Positions 1-4,560 of a stretch of DNA of 6,750 nt are shown piece after piece. The stretch covers positions 1 through 6,750 of the forward strand of contig QFNA01000133.1 of NCBI GenBank assembly GCA_003248395.1, read 5' to 3'. The stretch's first letter is position 1. Every line of letters starts with the position of its first letter. The notes beneath the pieces were generated by a model that searched no databases, was not told where the DNA came from, and saw nothing but the letters and a program-made list of their open reading frames with translations. The position numbers were made by a program, and so were the translations under genes. The stretch comes from Citromicrobium sp. GTDB lineage: Bacteria > Pseudomonadota > Alphaproteobacteria > Sphingomonadales > Sphingomonadaceae.

Positions 1-204
1 TTCCTGGGTCAGCAGGGTCACGCGTTCGCTGGCTTCGGTGGTCATTTCGGGTTTGAGCGACTGGCCCCACATGCCTTCGAGCGGATAGCCGTTCTTGATC
101 TTCAGCCGGGTCGTGTGGACCGATGCCAGGATGCCGCCCGCGCCCAGCGTGAACCCACCCGCGATGACCCATCCCAGGTAGGGAAGGATGTCGGAAAATT
201 CCAT
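1..204 (-). CDS. Small membrane protein, third PspB-like gene after pspC (3' end outside window)
   Basis: The visible 68 codons start at ATG 204-202 and run off the left edge. Residues 1-28 contain a hydrophobic, glycine-rich stretch (ILPYLGWVIAGGFTLGAGG) that should form one membrane segment. A polar region follows with the motif NGYPLEGMWG, and then a charged stretch (TTEASERVTLLTQE) that looks like the start of a coiled coil. The motif matches HGYDLEDSWG at the same place in the neighbouring gene (204-545), so the two are probably paralogues. Its ATG overlaps the neighbour's TGA by one base (TGATG), and a GGGAG sequence sits 8 bases upstream, so translation is probably coupled. It appears to be the last gene seen of the psp operon. 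The function is unknown; a role in envelope-stress signalling is inferred from position and architecture only. Confidence 0.75.
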   Translation of the reverse strand, partial: MEFSDILPYLGWVIAGGFTLGAGGILASVHTTRLKIKNGYPLEGMWGQSLKPEMTTEASERVTLLTQE

Positions 205-545
205 CACACGCGCTCCCTCTTGCCTGTGTCGAGCGGGACGCCGCTGTCGCTCAGGTCTGCGCTCGGATCGCGCAACGCCTCGATCTCGTCGGACAGGCTG
301 TATCCCCGATCGGTGACGATCTTTTCGAGCACGATCATGCGATCCTGCATGGCATCGAGCTTTTCGTGCAGCCGCAAATTTTCTTCGCGCAATTTCGCCG
401 CTTCGGCGTCGCTGCCTTTCTTGCTGCTCTTGCCGCCCCAGCTGTCTTCCAGGTCGTAACCGTGCCTGGCGCGGATCCAGTTGTTGACCAGCCAGCCGAT
501 GAGGCAGGCGGCAACAACGAGGATGACCAGTATCTCGCGATCCAT
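204..545 (-). CDS. PspB-like small membrane coiled-coil protein, second copy after pspC
   Basis: This 113-residue protein has an N-terminal hydrophobic segment (residues 5-21, ILVILVVAACLIGWLVN), a basic stretch, the motif HGYDLEDSWG, a Lys/Ser-rich linker and a coiled coil (about 47-75). It ends with VLEKIVTDRGY, IEALRD and GVPLDT. Those C-terminal motifs recur in the same order in the upstream gene (VLERIVTDRGY, IEALRD, GIPLDT), so the two are clear paralogues. The order of membrane helix, coiled coil and a short 'LE-x-[IL]-[VL]' segment resembles PspB (RMDTVERLVASDNPEF in this operon's PspB). Its start overlaps the previous stop by one base (TGATG). I know of no assigned function; a PspB-type accessory role is inference. 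Confidence 0.85.
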   Translation of the reverse strand: MDREILVILVVAACLIGWLVNNWIRARHGYDLEDSWGGKSSKKGSDAEAAKLREENLRLHEKLDAMQDRMIVLEKIVTDRGYSLSDEIEALRDPSADLSDSGVPLDTGKRERV

Positions 546-853
546 CAGGCCTTCTCCCGCGTGTTCGTATCAAGCGGAATCCCGGCGCCTTCCTCTACGG
601 TGCGCTGGTCTCTCAGCGCTTCGATTTGTGTTGCAACGTCATACCCGCGATCGGTGACGATGCGTTCGAGGACACGTACCCGCTGTTCAAGCTCTGCAAC
701 ATGGCTCGCGTATTGTGCCGCCTTTTCTGCGGTGTTCTCGGCAGTCGACTTGACGTTCATCTCGGCCAGCTTCTGCTGGTGCTTGGTCCACATCGCCACG
801 ATCGGGATGCTGAGCGCTACGATCGGGATCATCAAAGCAAGTATGCCTTCCAT
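545..853 (-). CDS. PspB-like small membrane coiled-coil protein, first copy after pspC
   Basis: This 102-residue protein has an N-terminal membrane segment (residues 4-22, ILALMIPIVALSIPIVAMW), a charged alanine-rich coiled coil (about 25-66), the motif VLERIVTDRGY (61-71), then IEALRD and a polar tail with GIPLDT. The protein begins 23 bases after the pspC stop, behind a strong Shine-Dalgarno sequence (GGGGAGGA, 6 bases before the ATG). Architecture and the RVRVLERIVTDRGY segment resemble the C-terminal part of PspB, whose E. coli form has RIQALESILDAEHP. That comparison is from memory and is not a search result. It lacks the PWI and HY residues seen in the membrane segment of this operon's PspB, so it is not a simple duplicate. 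Probably an inner-membrane psp-operon accessory protein. Confidence 0.85.
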   Translation of the reverse strand: MEGILALMIPIVALSIPIVAMWTKHQQKLAEMNVKSTAENTAEKAAQYASHVAELEQRVRVLERIVTDRGYDVATQIEALRDQRTVEEGAGIPLDTNTREKA

Positions 854-876
854 GACAGTTCCTCCCCTTTTCCGGA

Positions 877-1257
877 TTACCGCAAGCGTTCGATTTCGGC
901 GTTAAGGCGCGGATTGCTGCTGACATAAAAGGTTTCGACTTCGGCCAGGCGGCGGTCGACATCCTTCATCTTGGCGCGGATTTCGCGGGCAGTCCGCTTC
1001 GGGTTCTGTCGCACGCCCTGCCAGTATTTCTTCTCAGCAGGCTCTTCCGCATAAAGGTAGGCGGGCTTCTTGTTCAGCAGCAGGCCGGCCAGGAAATAGA
1101 ACGGAATCGTCGAACCGCCGGTCATGAACGTCAGGGCGATCAGCGCCAAACGGACCCAGAACACGTGAACCCCGGTGTAATCCGCAACGCCCGAGCAGAC
1201 ACCCATGAGCTTTGCGTTCTGCTTGTCACGATAGAGTGTGGTGCGGGGGCTGTTCAC
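877..1257 (-). CDS. pspC: Phage shock protein C, inner-membrane PspC-domain protein
   Basis: PspC is an inner-membrane partner of PspB; together they sense envelope stress and recruit PspA away from PspF. This 126-residue protein opens with the PspC-domain signature: LYRDKQNAKLMGVCSGVADYTG (residues 8-29, split here as LYRDKQNAKL and MGVCSGVADYTG), then VFWVRLALIALTFMTGG and IPFYFLAGLLL, which form the hydrophobic part (about 32-61). A charged helical tail (66-126) probably forms a cytoplasmic coiled coil; total length is close to the 119 residues of E. coli PspC. The GTG start at 1257 is chosen because the PspC domain begins within ten residues, an AAGGAG lies 7 bases upstream, and the GTG overlaps the pspB stop as GTGA. 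A longer upstream reading in this frame is only the shadow of pspB. Confidence 0.95.
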   Translation of the reverse strand: MNSPRTTLYRDKQNAKLMGVCSGVADYTGVHVFWVRLALIALTFMTGGSTIPFYFLAGLLLNKKPAYLYAEEPAEKKYWQGVRQNPKRTAREIRAKMKDVDRRLAEVETFYVSSNPRLNAEIERLR

Positions 1258-1559
1258 TTGGATGCTCCTTTTTTCTCGGCGATCAGCTGTTCGAGTTCGC
1301 GCAGCTGCTGGTTGTCCTGCTCGCTGTCGTGGACGAGGCGGGCCGGACGGAATTCGGGATTGTCGCTGGCGACCAGGCGCTCGACCGTGTCCATCCGGTC
1401 GTCCAGCCGCTTGGCGAGATTGTAGAGCTCCTCCAGCAGGGCCTCGTCGTCGGTCGTGATGGCGGCGGAAGTTTTCCACTTCGTGATGTAGTGGAGGATG
1501 ATCCACGGGACGGCGATGAAGACTGCCGCGACAAAGAATGCTCCGAAAAATTCATCCAT
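1254..1559 (-). CDS. pspB: Phage shock protein B
   Basis: PspB is a small inner-membrane protein that works with PspC to signal envelope stress to PspA. The 101-residue product has one N-terminal membrane helix (about 4-23, FFGAFFVAAVFIAVPWIILHY) followed by a cytoplasmic coiled coil with the typical PspB pattern LLEELYNLAKRLDDRMDTVE (41-60) and RLVASDNPEFR. E. coli PspB has the matching LAQLADEAKRMRERIQALES and ILDAEHPNWR. The protein is longer than the roughly 74 residues of E. coli PspB because of an additional charged helical tail (72-101). The ATG at 1559 follows the pspA stop by 3 bases. Its Shine-Dalgarno sequence AAGGAGG lies inside the last pspA codons, 8 bases from the start. The 3' end overlaps the pspC GTG. 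Confidence 0.95.
   Translation of the reverse strand: MDEFFGAFFVAAVFIAVPWIILHYITKWKTSAAITTDDEALLEELYNLAKRLDDRMDTVERLVASDNPEFRPARLVHDSEQDNQQLRELEQLIAEKKGASK
1265..1270 (-). promoter_or_regulatory. Shine-Dalgarno sequence of pspC, inside the end of pspB
   Basis: AAGGAG on the minus strand lies 7 bases before the GTG at 1257-1255 and within the last codons of pspB. It decides the pspC start in favour of this GTG and supports coupled translation of pspB and pspC. Confidence 0.8.
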
Positions 1560-1562
1560 GGC

Positions 1563-2252
1563 TTAACCCTCCTTCTCGGCATCGTCGGGTTTGCCGAGCG
1601 CCTTCTTCATCTCTGCAAGTTCATCGTCGATCGCGTCCGCGCCTTCGAGCGCGGCGATCTCGTCTGCCAGGCTCGGCGACTTGCCGTCGCTGATCGACAG
1701 CGCATCCGCGCGCCCTTCGGCGTAATCGACGCGGCGCTCGAGCTGGTCGAACCGGCTCAGCGCGTCGTCCACCCGCTCTTCGGTCATCAGGCTGCGCAGC
1801 TTGACGCGGTTCTCGGCGCTCTCGAGCCGCGCGGCAATGGCCGTCTGGCGGCTGCGCGCTTCGCGCAAGCGGTTCTGCAGCTTCGCAATGTCCTGCTCGT
1901 AGGCGCGCAGCGCATCGTCGAGCACCGCAATCTCCTGCTTGAGCTGTTCGCTCATGTCGGATGCCTTTTTCTTCTCGACCAGCGCCGCGCGGGCGAGGTC
2001 TTCGCGATCCTTGCTCAGCGCCAGCTGCGCCTTCTCGCCCCAATCGGCCTGGAGCTTGTCAAGCTTGACCGTGTGGCGGTGCATTTCCTTCTGGTCGGCA
2101 ATGGTGCGGGCGGCGCTGGCACGAACCTCGACTAGCGTTTCCTCCATTTCGAGGATGATCATGCGGATCATCTTCTGGGGGTCATCCGCCTTGTCGAGCA
2201 TGTCGTTGAAATTGGCCGCGATGATGTCGCGGGTTCGGCTGAATATTCCCAT
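1563..2252 (-). CDS. pspA: Phage shock protein A (PspA/IM30/Vipp1 family)
   Basis: PspA is a peripheral inner-membrane coiled-coil protein of the ESCRT-III superfamily. It oligomerises to protect stressed membranes and, when unstressed, binds and inhibits PspF. From ATG 2252 the product is 229 residues, against 222 in E. coli. The N-terminal amphipathic helix MGIFSRTRDIIAANFNDML (1-19) is followed by ADDPQKMIRMIILEMEETL (22-40) and then long charged helices including LALSKDREDLARAALVEKK. All match E. coli PspA in order (MGIFSRFADIVNANINALL, AEDPQKLVRLMIQEMEDTL, LALLKEREDLARAALIEKQ; recalled). The start at 2252 is preferred because family members begin exactly with MGIF and a GGAG lies 8 bases upstream. 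The frame remains open upstream to a GTG at 2495, so a longer form is possible (separate entry). Expression is expected from the sigma-54 promoter at 2687-2702. Confidence 0.97.
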   Translation of the reverse strand: MGIFSRTRDIIAANFNDMLDKADDPQKMIRMIILEMEETLVEVRASAARTIADQKEMHRHTVKLDKLQADWGEKAQLALSKDREDLARAALVEKKKASDMSEQLKQEIAVLDDALRAYEQDIAKLQNRLREARSRQTAIAARLESAENRVKLRSLMTEERVDDALSRFDQLERRVDYAEGRADALSISDGKSPSLADEIAALEGADAIDDELAEMKKALGKPDDAEKEG

Positions 2253-2495
2253 GAATGGCGCTCCGTTGGAGAGAAAATCGTTGATCTTGTCGTTGACGCG
2301 GTCGGGATTAGTCCAGTCGGCCGCACGACGCGCATCGTCGGACTGGCGCTGCGTCGGGGTCGGCGACCTGCGCAGTTTCTCGACCTCGTCGTCCAGCCGC
2401 GTCAGGCGGACGCGGTTGGGGCGGGCCGAAGAGTCACGGGGACTGTCGGGGGAGCGACGCTCCGGCCCTGTCGGGGGTTTCCTGTGCTCGCTCAC
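2253..2495 (-). other. Open in-frame 81-codon extension upstream of the usual pspA start
   Basis: The pspA frame has no stop between ATG 2252 and a GTG at 2495-2493. This GTG overlaps the stop of the upstream peptide gene as GTGA, the same arrangement as pspB/pspC. The encoded 81 residues are Pro/Arg/Ser-rich at first (HRKPPTGPERRSPDSPRDSS), then a short charged helix (RLTRLDDEVEKLRR), then DWTNPDRVNDKINDFLSNGA directly before MGIF. By hand count about 65 of 81 codons end in G or C, against about 45 of 81 with G or C at the second position, which is a coding-like pattern for this genome. If translated it would give a 310-residue PspA with the membrane-binding amphipathic helix internal. A weak AGG lies about 10 bases before the GTG. 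It could instead be an untranslated or regulatory spacer. Confidence 0.5.
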
Positions 2496-2644
2496 GCGAG
2501 TTTCACCTGTTCCAGCGAGGCGACGTCGGGCAGCGAGGGGACGACCGCGATCTGCGAGCTCATCGCGACGAAGGCCGTCATCGCTGCAATGCTGGCGAGA
2601 GCTGCCTGGCCGAGCTGGGTCCTGAAGAATTTGCGGGTGTACAT
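2492..2644 (-). CDS. Small hydrophobic peptide, first gene behind the sigma-54 promoter
   Basis: This 50-codon frame runs from ATG 2644 to TGA 2492. The product starts with MYTRKFFRTQLGQ, continues with a hydrophobic Ala-rich segment (AALASIAAMTAFVAMSSQIAV, residues 14-34 as AALASIAAMTAF plus VAMSSQIAV) and ends SLPDVASLEQVKLA. A basic N-terminus followed by a hydrophobic core suggests a single-pass membrane peptide or an uncleaved signal anchor. An AAAGGA lies 5 bases before the ATG, the frame begins about 32 bases after the predicted transcription start, and its stop overlaps the GTG of the extended pspA frame. It fills what would otherwise be an unusually long leader of about 420 bases. 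I recognise no named family, though short Ala-rich peptides of this type are, from memory, common in sphingomonads. Function unknown. Confidence 0.6.
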   Translation of the reverse strand: MYTRKFFRTQLGQAALASIAAMTAFVAMSSQIAVVPSLPDVASLEQVKLA

Positions 2645-2686
2645 TGTCGTCCTTTCGGAAGCGGGGCTTCGTGTCGTAGATTGTTA

Positions 2687-2702
2687 TGCAACAGCCGTGC
2701 CA
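2687..2702 (-). promoter_or_regulatory. Sigma-54 (RpoN) -24/-12 promoter of the psp operon
   Basis: On the minus strand the sequence is TGGCACGGCTGTTGCA. It matches the sigma-54 consensus TGGCAC-N5-TTGC[AT] at every defined base, with GG at 2701-2700 (-24) and GC at 2689-2688 (-12). Transcription would start near 2676, about 32 bases before the ATG of the 50-residue peptide. PspF, encoded divergently next door, is the expected activator. Sigma-54 control of pspA is established in enterobacteria, and the match here is direct sequence evidence. Confidence 0.93.
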
Positions 2703-2766
2703 AAAACGAAATTTCAGCCGATTCCCCGCGGCTTCGGACTTTTCGACGAACGACATGTTGGGAATC

Positions 2767-2785
2767 ATTGCCAACGCTTGGTGAT
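2767..2785. promoter_or_regulatory. Candidate PspF upstream activator site (imperfect palindrome)
   Basis: ATTGCCAA-CGC-TTGGTGAT is an inverted repeat with 6 of 8 arm positions matching, including a perfect CCAA/TTGG core. It lies about 91-109 bases upstream of the predicted sigma-54 start at 2676, a typical enhancer distance. It also lies 19-37 bases upstream of the pspF start, where a bound activator could repress pspF itself, as known for E. coli. I did not compare it with the E. coli site sequence, so the assignment is positional. No convincing second palindrome was found. Confidence 0.45.
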
Positions 2786-2803
2786 ATTCACTATGTCTTG
2801 GGA

Positions 2804-3832
2804 ATGGAGCGTGAAAACCAGTTCATCGGCCAGTCGGGCGCGTTTCTCGATGCGGTCGAGCGCGCCAGCCGCGCGGCCCCCATGCGCCGGCCTGTCCTCG
2901 TCATCGGGGAGCGCGGTACGGGCAAGGAACTGATTGCCGAGCGCCTGCACCGCCTGTCCAACCGGTGGGAGGAGCCGCTAGTGACGATGAACTGCGCTGC
3001 GCTTCCGGAAACGCTGATCGAGGCCGAACTGTTCGGGCACGAGGCGGGCGCCTTCACCGGCGCGACCAGGCAACGCGTCGGACGGTTCGAGGAAGCCGAC
3101 AAGGGCACCTTGTTCCTCGATGAACTCGGCACGCTCTCGATGGGCGCGCAGGAGCGGTTGTTGCGCGCGGTCGAATATGGCGAGGTGACGCGCATCGGAT
3201 CCTCGCGCCCGATCCGGGTCGATGTGCGGATCGTCGCCGCCACCAACGAGGACCTGCCGGCCAAGGCGGAGCGCGGCGAATTCCGCGCCGATCTGCTCGA
3301 CCGGCTCAGCTTCGAAGTCATCACCCTGCCGCCCCTGCGCGTGCGCGAAGGCGATATCGAGGTGCTGGCCGACTATTTCGGCCGCCGCATGGGCGCCGAG
3401 CTGGGCTGGGAGGCCTGGCCGGGATTTTCCGGGCATGTCGCCGACCAGCTCGAAAACCATCAGTGGCCGGGCAATGTCCGCGAGTTGCGCAATGTCATCG
3501 AACGCGCGGTCTATCGCTGGGACGATTGGGGCAACCCGATCGGCCATGTCCAGTTCGACCCTTTCGACAGCCCGTGGAAACCGCTCTCGCCGACGCCGCC
3601 CAAATCACGACCCGAAGCCGCGCCCTCGGCAGCCACAGCGCAGCCCGGTGCTCCCGAACTCGATGCGGTGGAGGACCTGCGCGCCGCAGTGGATGCGCAC
3701 GAAAGATCGATCCTCGAACACGCGCTGGGCAAGCACCGCTGGAACCAGCGCCAGACCGCCAAGGCGCTCGGCGTCAGCTACGACCAGCTACGCCACGCGA
3801 TCAAGAAGCATGGGCTGACCGACGACGGGTGA
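2804..3832 (+). CDS. pspF: PspF, sigma-54-dependent activator of the psp operon
   Basis: PspF is an AAA+ enhancer-binding protein that remodels sigma-54 RNA polymerase and is held inactive by PspA. The 342-residue product has no N-terminal receiver domain, as expected for PspF. It contains Walker A GERGTGKE (35-42), the sigma-54-contacting GAFTGA loop (82-87), Walker B GTLFLDEL (101-108), the FRADLLDRL segment (160-168), WPGNVREL (221-228), and a Fis-type helix-turn-helix (about 313-336, NQRQTAKALGVSYDQLRHAI then KKHG). W55 in SNRWEEP matches the E. coli PspF tryptophan W56, needed for PspA inhibition. A Pro/Ala-rich linker (258-285) joins the ATPase and DNA-binding domains. ATG 2804 is chosen because MERENQFIGQSGAFL aligns with the E. 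coli N-terminus. The frame is open for 41 further codons upstream, but those would cover the operator. The Shine-Dalgarno sequence is weak. Confidence 0.96.
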   Translation: MERENQFIGQSGAFLDAVERASRAAPMRRPVLVIGERGTGKELIAERLHRLSNRWEEPLVTMNCAALPETLIEAELFGHEAGAFTGATRQRVGRFEEADKGTLFLDELGTLSMGAQERLLRAVEYGEVTRIGSSRPIRVDVRIVAATNEDLPAKAERGEFRADLLDRLSFEVITLPPLRVREGDIEVLADYFGRRMGAELGWEAWPGFSGHVADQLENHQWPGNVRELRNVIERAVYRWDDWGNPIGHVQFDPFDSPWKPLSPTPPKSRPEAAPSAATAQPGAPELDAVEDLRAAVDAHERSILEHALGKHRWNQRQTAKALGVSYDQLRHAIKKHGLTDDG

Positions 3833-3839
3833 TCGAGGC

Positions 3840-3868
3840 TTGCTTTTCGCAGGACTCGCGCCTATCTG
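3840..3868 (+). promoter_or_regulatory. Weak candidate sigma-70-type promoter for rimP-nusA
   Basis: TTGCTT (3840-3845) and TATCTG (3863-3868) are separated by 17 bases and lie 114 bases before rimP. Only half of each hexamer matches the consensus. The spacing and position fit, but such matches arise often by chance. Confidence 0.22.
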
Positions 3869-3902
3869 CGCATCAATCCCGACATTGTCGCGACACTGGA
3901 GG

Positions 3903-3926
3903 GGCTGGCGCCGCAAGGGGCCGGCC
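3903..3926 (+). other. GC-rich hairpin with GCAA tetraloop between pspF and rimP
   Basis: GGCTGGCGCC, the loop GCAA and GGGGCCGGCC can pair over 10 positions, with one G:U and one G:G mismatch. No T-run follows on either strand, so it is not a standard intrinsic terminator. It lies 56-79 bases before rimP and could be part of a structured rimP-nusA leader. The remainder of this 149-base interval shows nothing convincing. Confidence 0.4.
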
Positions 3927-3981
3927 GCAAACGCTTACGGGCAACATCCTTGTCGCAATGCATGTCCATATCGGAGTGTGA

Positions 3982-4560
3982 ATGGCCAATATCGACCGCC
4001 TCAACGAGATTATCGAACCCGAAGCGCAGGCGCTGGGATTCGATCTCGTGCGCGTCAAGATGATGCCGTCCGAAGCCGGTGACGGGGGGCAGGCGCTCCA
4101 GGTCATGGCCGAAGACCCCGCGACGGGCCAGCTGGTGATCGAACAATGCGCCGCGCTCAGCCGCCGCATCTCCGACCGGATCGACGAATTGGAAGAAGCC
4201 GGCGAGGTGCTGATCGACGGTGCCTACCACCTCGAAGTCAGCTCGCCGGGCATCGACCGTCCGCTCACCCGCGCCAAGGATTTCGCCAATTGGGCGGGCC
4301 ATGAAGCCAAGGTCTCGATGGACAAGGGTTTCGAGGGCCAGCGCACTTACAAGGGCGAATTGAAAGGCATCGAAGGTGACATGGTTGTCATCGAAGATTC
4401 CAAGGCGGGCGAGGTGAAACTCGACCGTGACCAGATTCACTCGGCAAAGCTCGTCTTGACCGACGCGCTCATTGCCGCCACCCAGCCGCTCGACACGAGT
4501 GGTGCCCCAACAAGGCAGAACTCCTTGCAATCGCGAACGCGGTCGCATCGGAAAAGATGA
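3982..4560 (+). CDS. rimP: Ribosome maturation factor RimP with an aberrant C-terminus
   Basis: RimP assists maturation of the 30S ribosomal subunit. The N-terminal domain (1-85) and the motif YHLEVSSPGIDRPLTRAKDF (82-101), a hallmark of RimP, are intact. So is the SH3-like C-terminal domain (about 103-165), ending AKLVLTDALIAATQPLDTSGA (155-175 as AKLVLTDALI and AATQPLDTSGA). The ATG at 3982 follows GGAG by 5 bases. The final 17 residues (PTRQNSLQSRTRSHRKR, 176-192) are unusual: they are the codons for the NusA N-terminus read in another frame. From memory, sphingomonad RimPs end in an acidic tail at this point, so the natural end is probably lost. The stop overlaps the nusA ATG as ATGA. The core should still be functional. 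Confidence 0.95.
   Translation: MANIDRLNEIIEPEAQALGFDLVRVKMMPSEAGDGGQALQVMAEDPATGQLVIEQCAALSRRISDRIDELEEAGEVLIDGAYHLEVSSPGIDRPLTRAKDFANWAGHEAKVSMDKGFEGQRTYKGELKGIEGDMVVIEDSKAGEVKLDRDQIHSAKLVLTDALIAATQPLDTSGAPTRQNSLQSRTRSHRKR
4509..4556 (+). other. Stranded 5' codons of nusA lacking a start codon
   Basis: Read in the nusA frame, 4509-4556 encodes NKAELLAIANAVASEK. This aligns with residues 2-16 of E. coli NusA (NKEILAVVEAVSNEK) and runs directly into MIDKSIVIEAMEEA. The codons before 4509 in this frame (GAG TGG TGC CCC) are rimP sequence out of frame. From the stop at 4428-4430 up to 4557 there is no ATG, GTG, TTG or CTG in the nusA frame. The true nusA start and a few codons therefore seem to be missing, and the sequence switches abruptly from rimP to nusA at about 4506-4509. 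A natural deletion or an assembly error would both explain it. Confidence 0.8.

Noticed and set aside
1212..2135. A 307-codon open frame on the plus strand across pspC, pspB and pspA
   Set aside because: It is antisense to three recognised psp genes, has no recognisable domain, and has no separate promoter or ribosome binding site that I can see.
2681..2803. Extension of PspF by 41 residues to ATG 2681
   Set aside because: The extra residues do not resemble PspF. They would overlap the sigma-54 promoter and the candidate activator site. E. coli PspF begins at the equivalent of 2804.
2759..2804. Sigma-70 promoter for pspF (TTGGGA or TTGCCA with a -10 near 2784-2799)
   Set aside because: Only weak -10 matches (TGATAT, TATGTC) with 18-base spacing were found. 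They cannot be told apart from chance.
3903..3926. Intrinsic terminator for pspF
   Set aside because: The hairpin is strong, but neither strand has a T-run after it, so it was listed only as a structure.
3829..3981. A 50-codon frame (GTG 3829 to TGA 3981) bridging pspF and rimP with tight overlaps at both ends
   Set aside because: The translation is Arg/Gly/Ala-rich without hydrophobic or structural pattern. No ribosome binding site stands out, and the frame is a continuation of a shadow frame inside pspF. The neat ends are probably chance.
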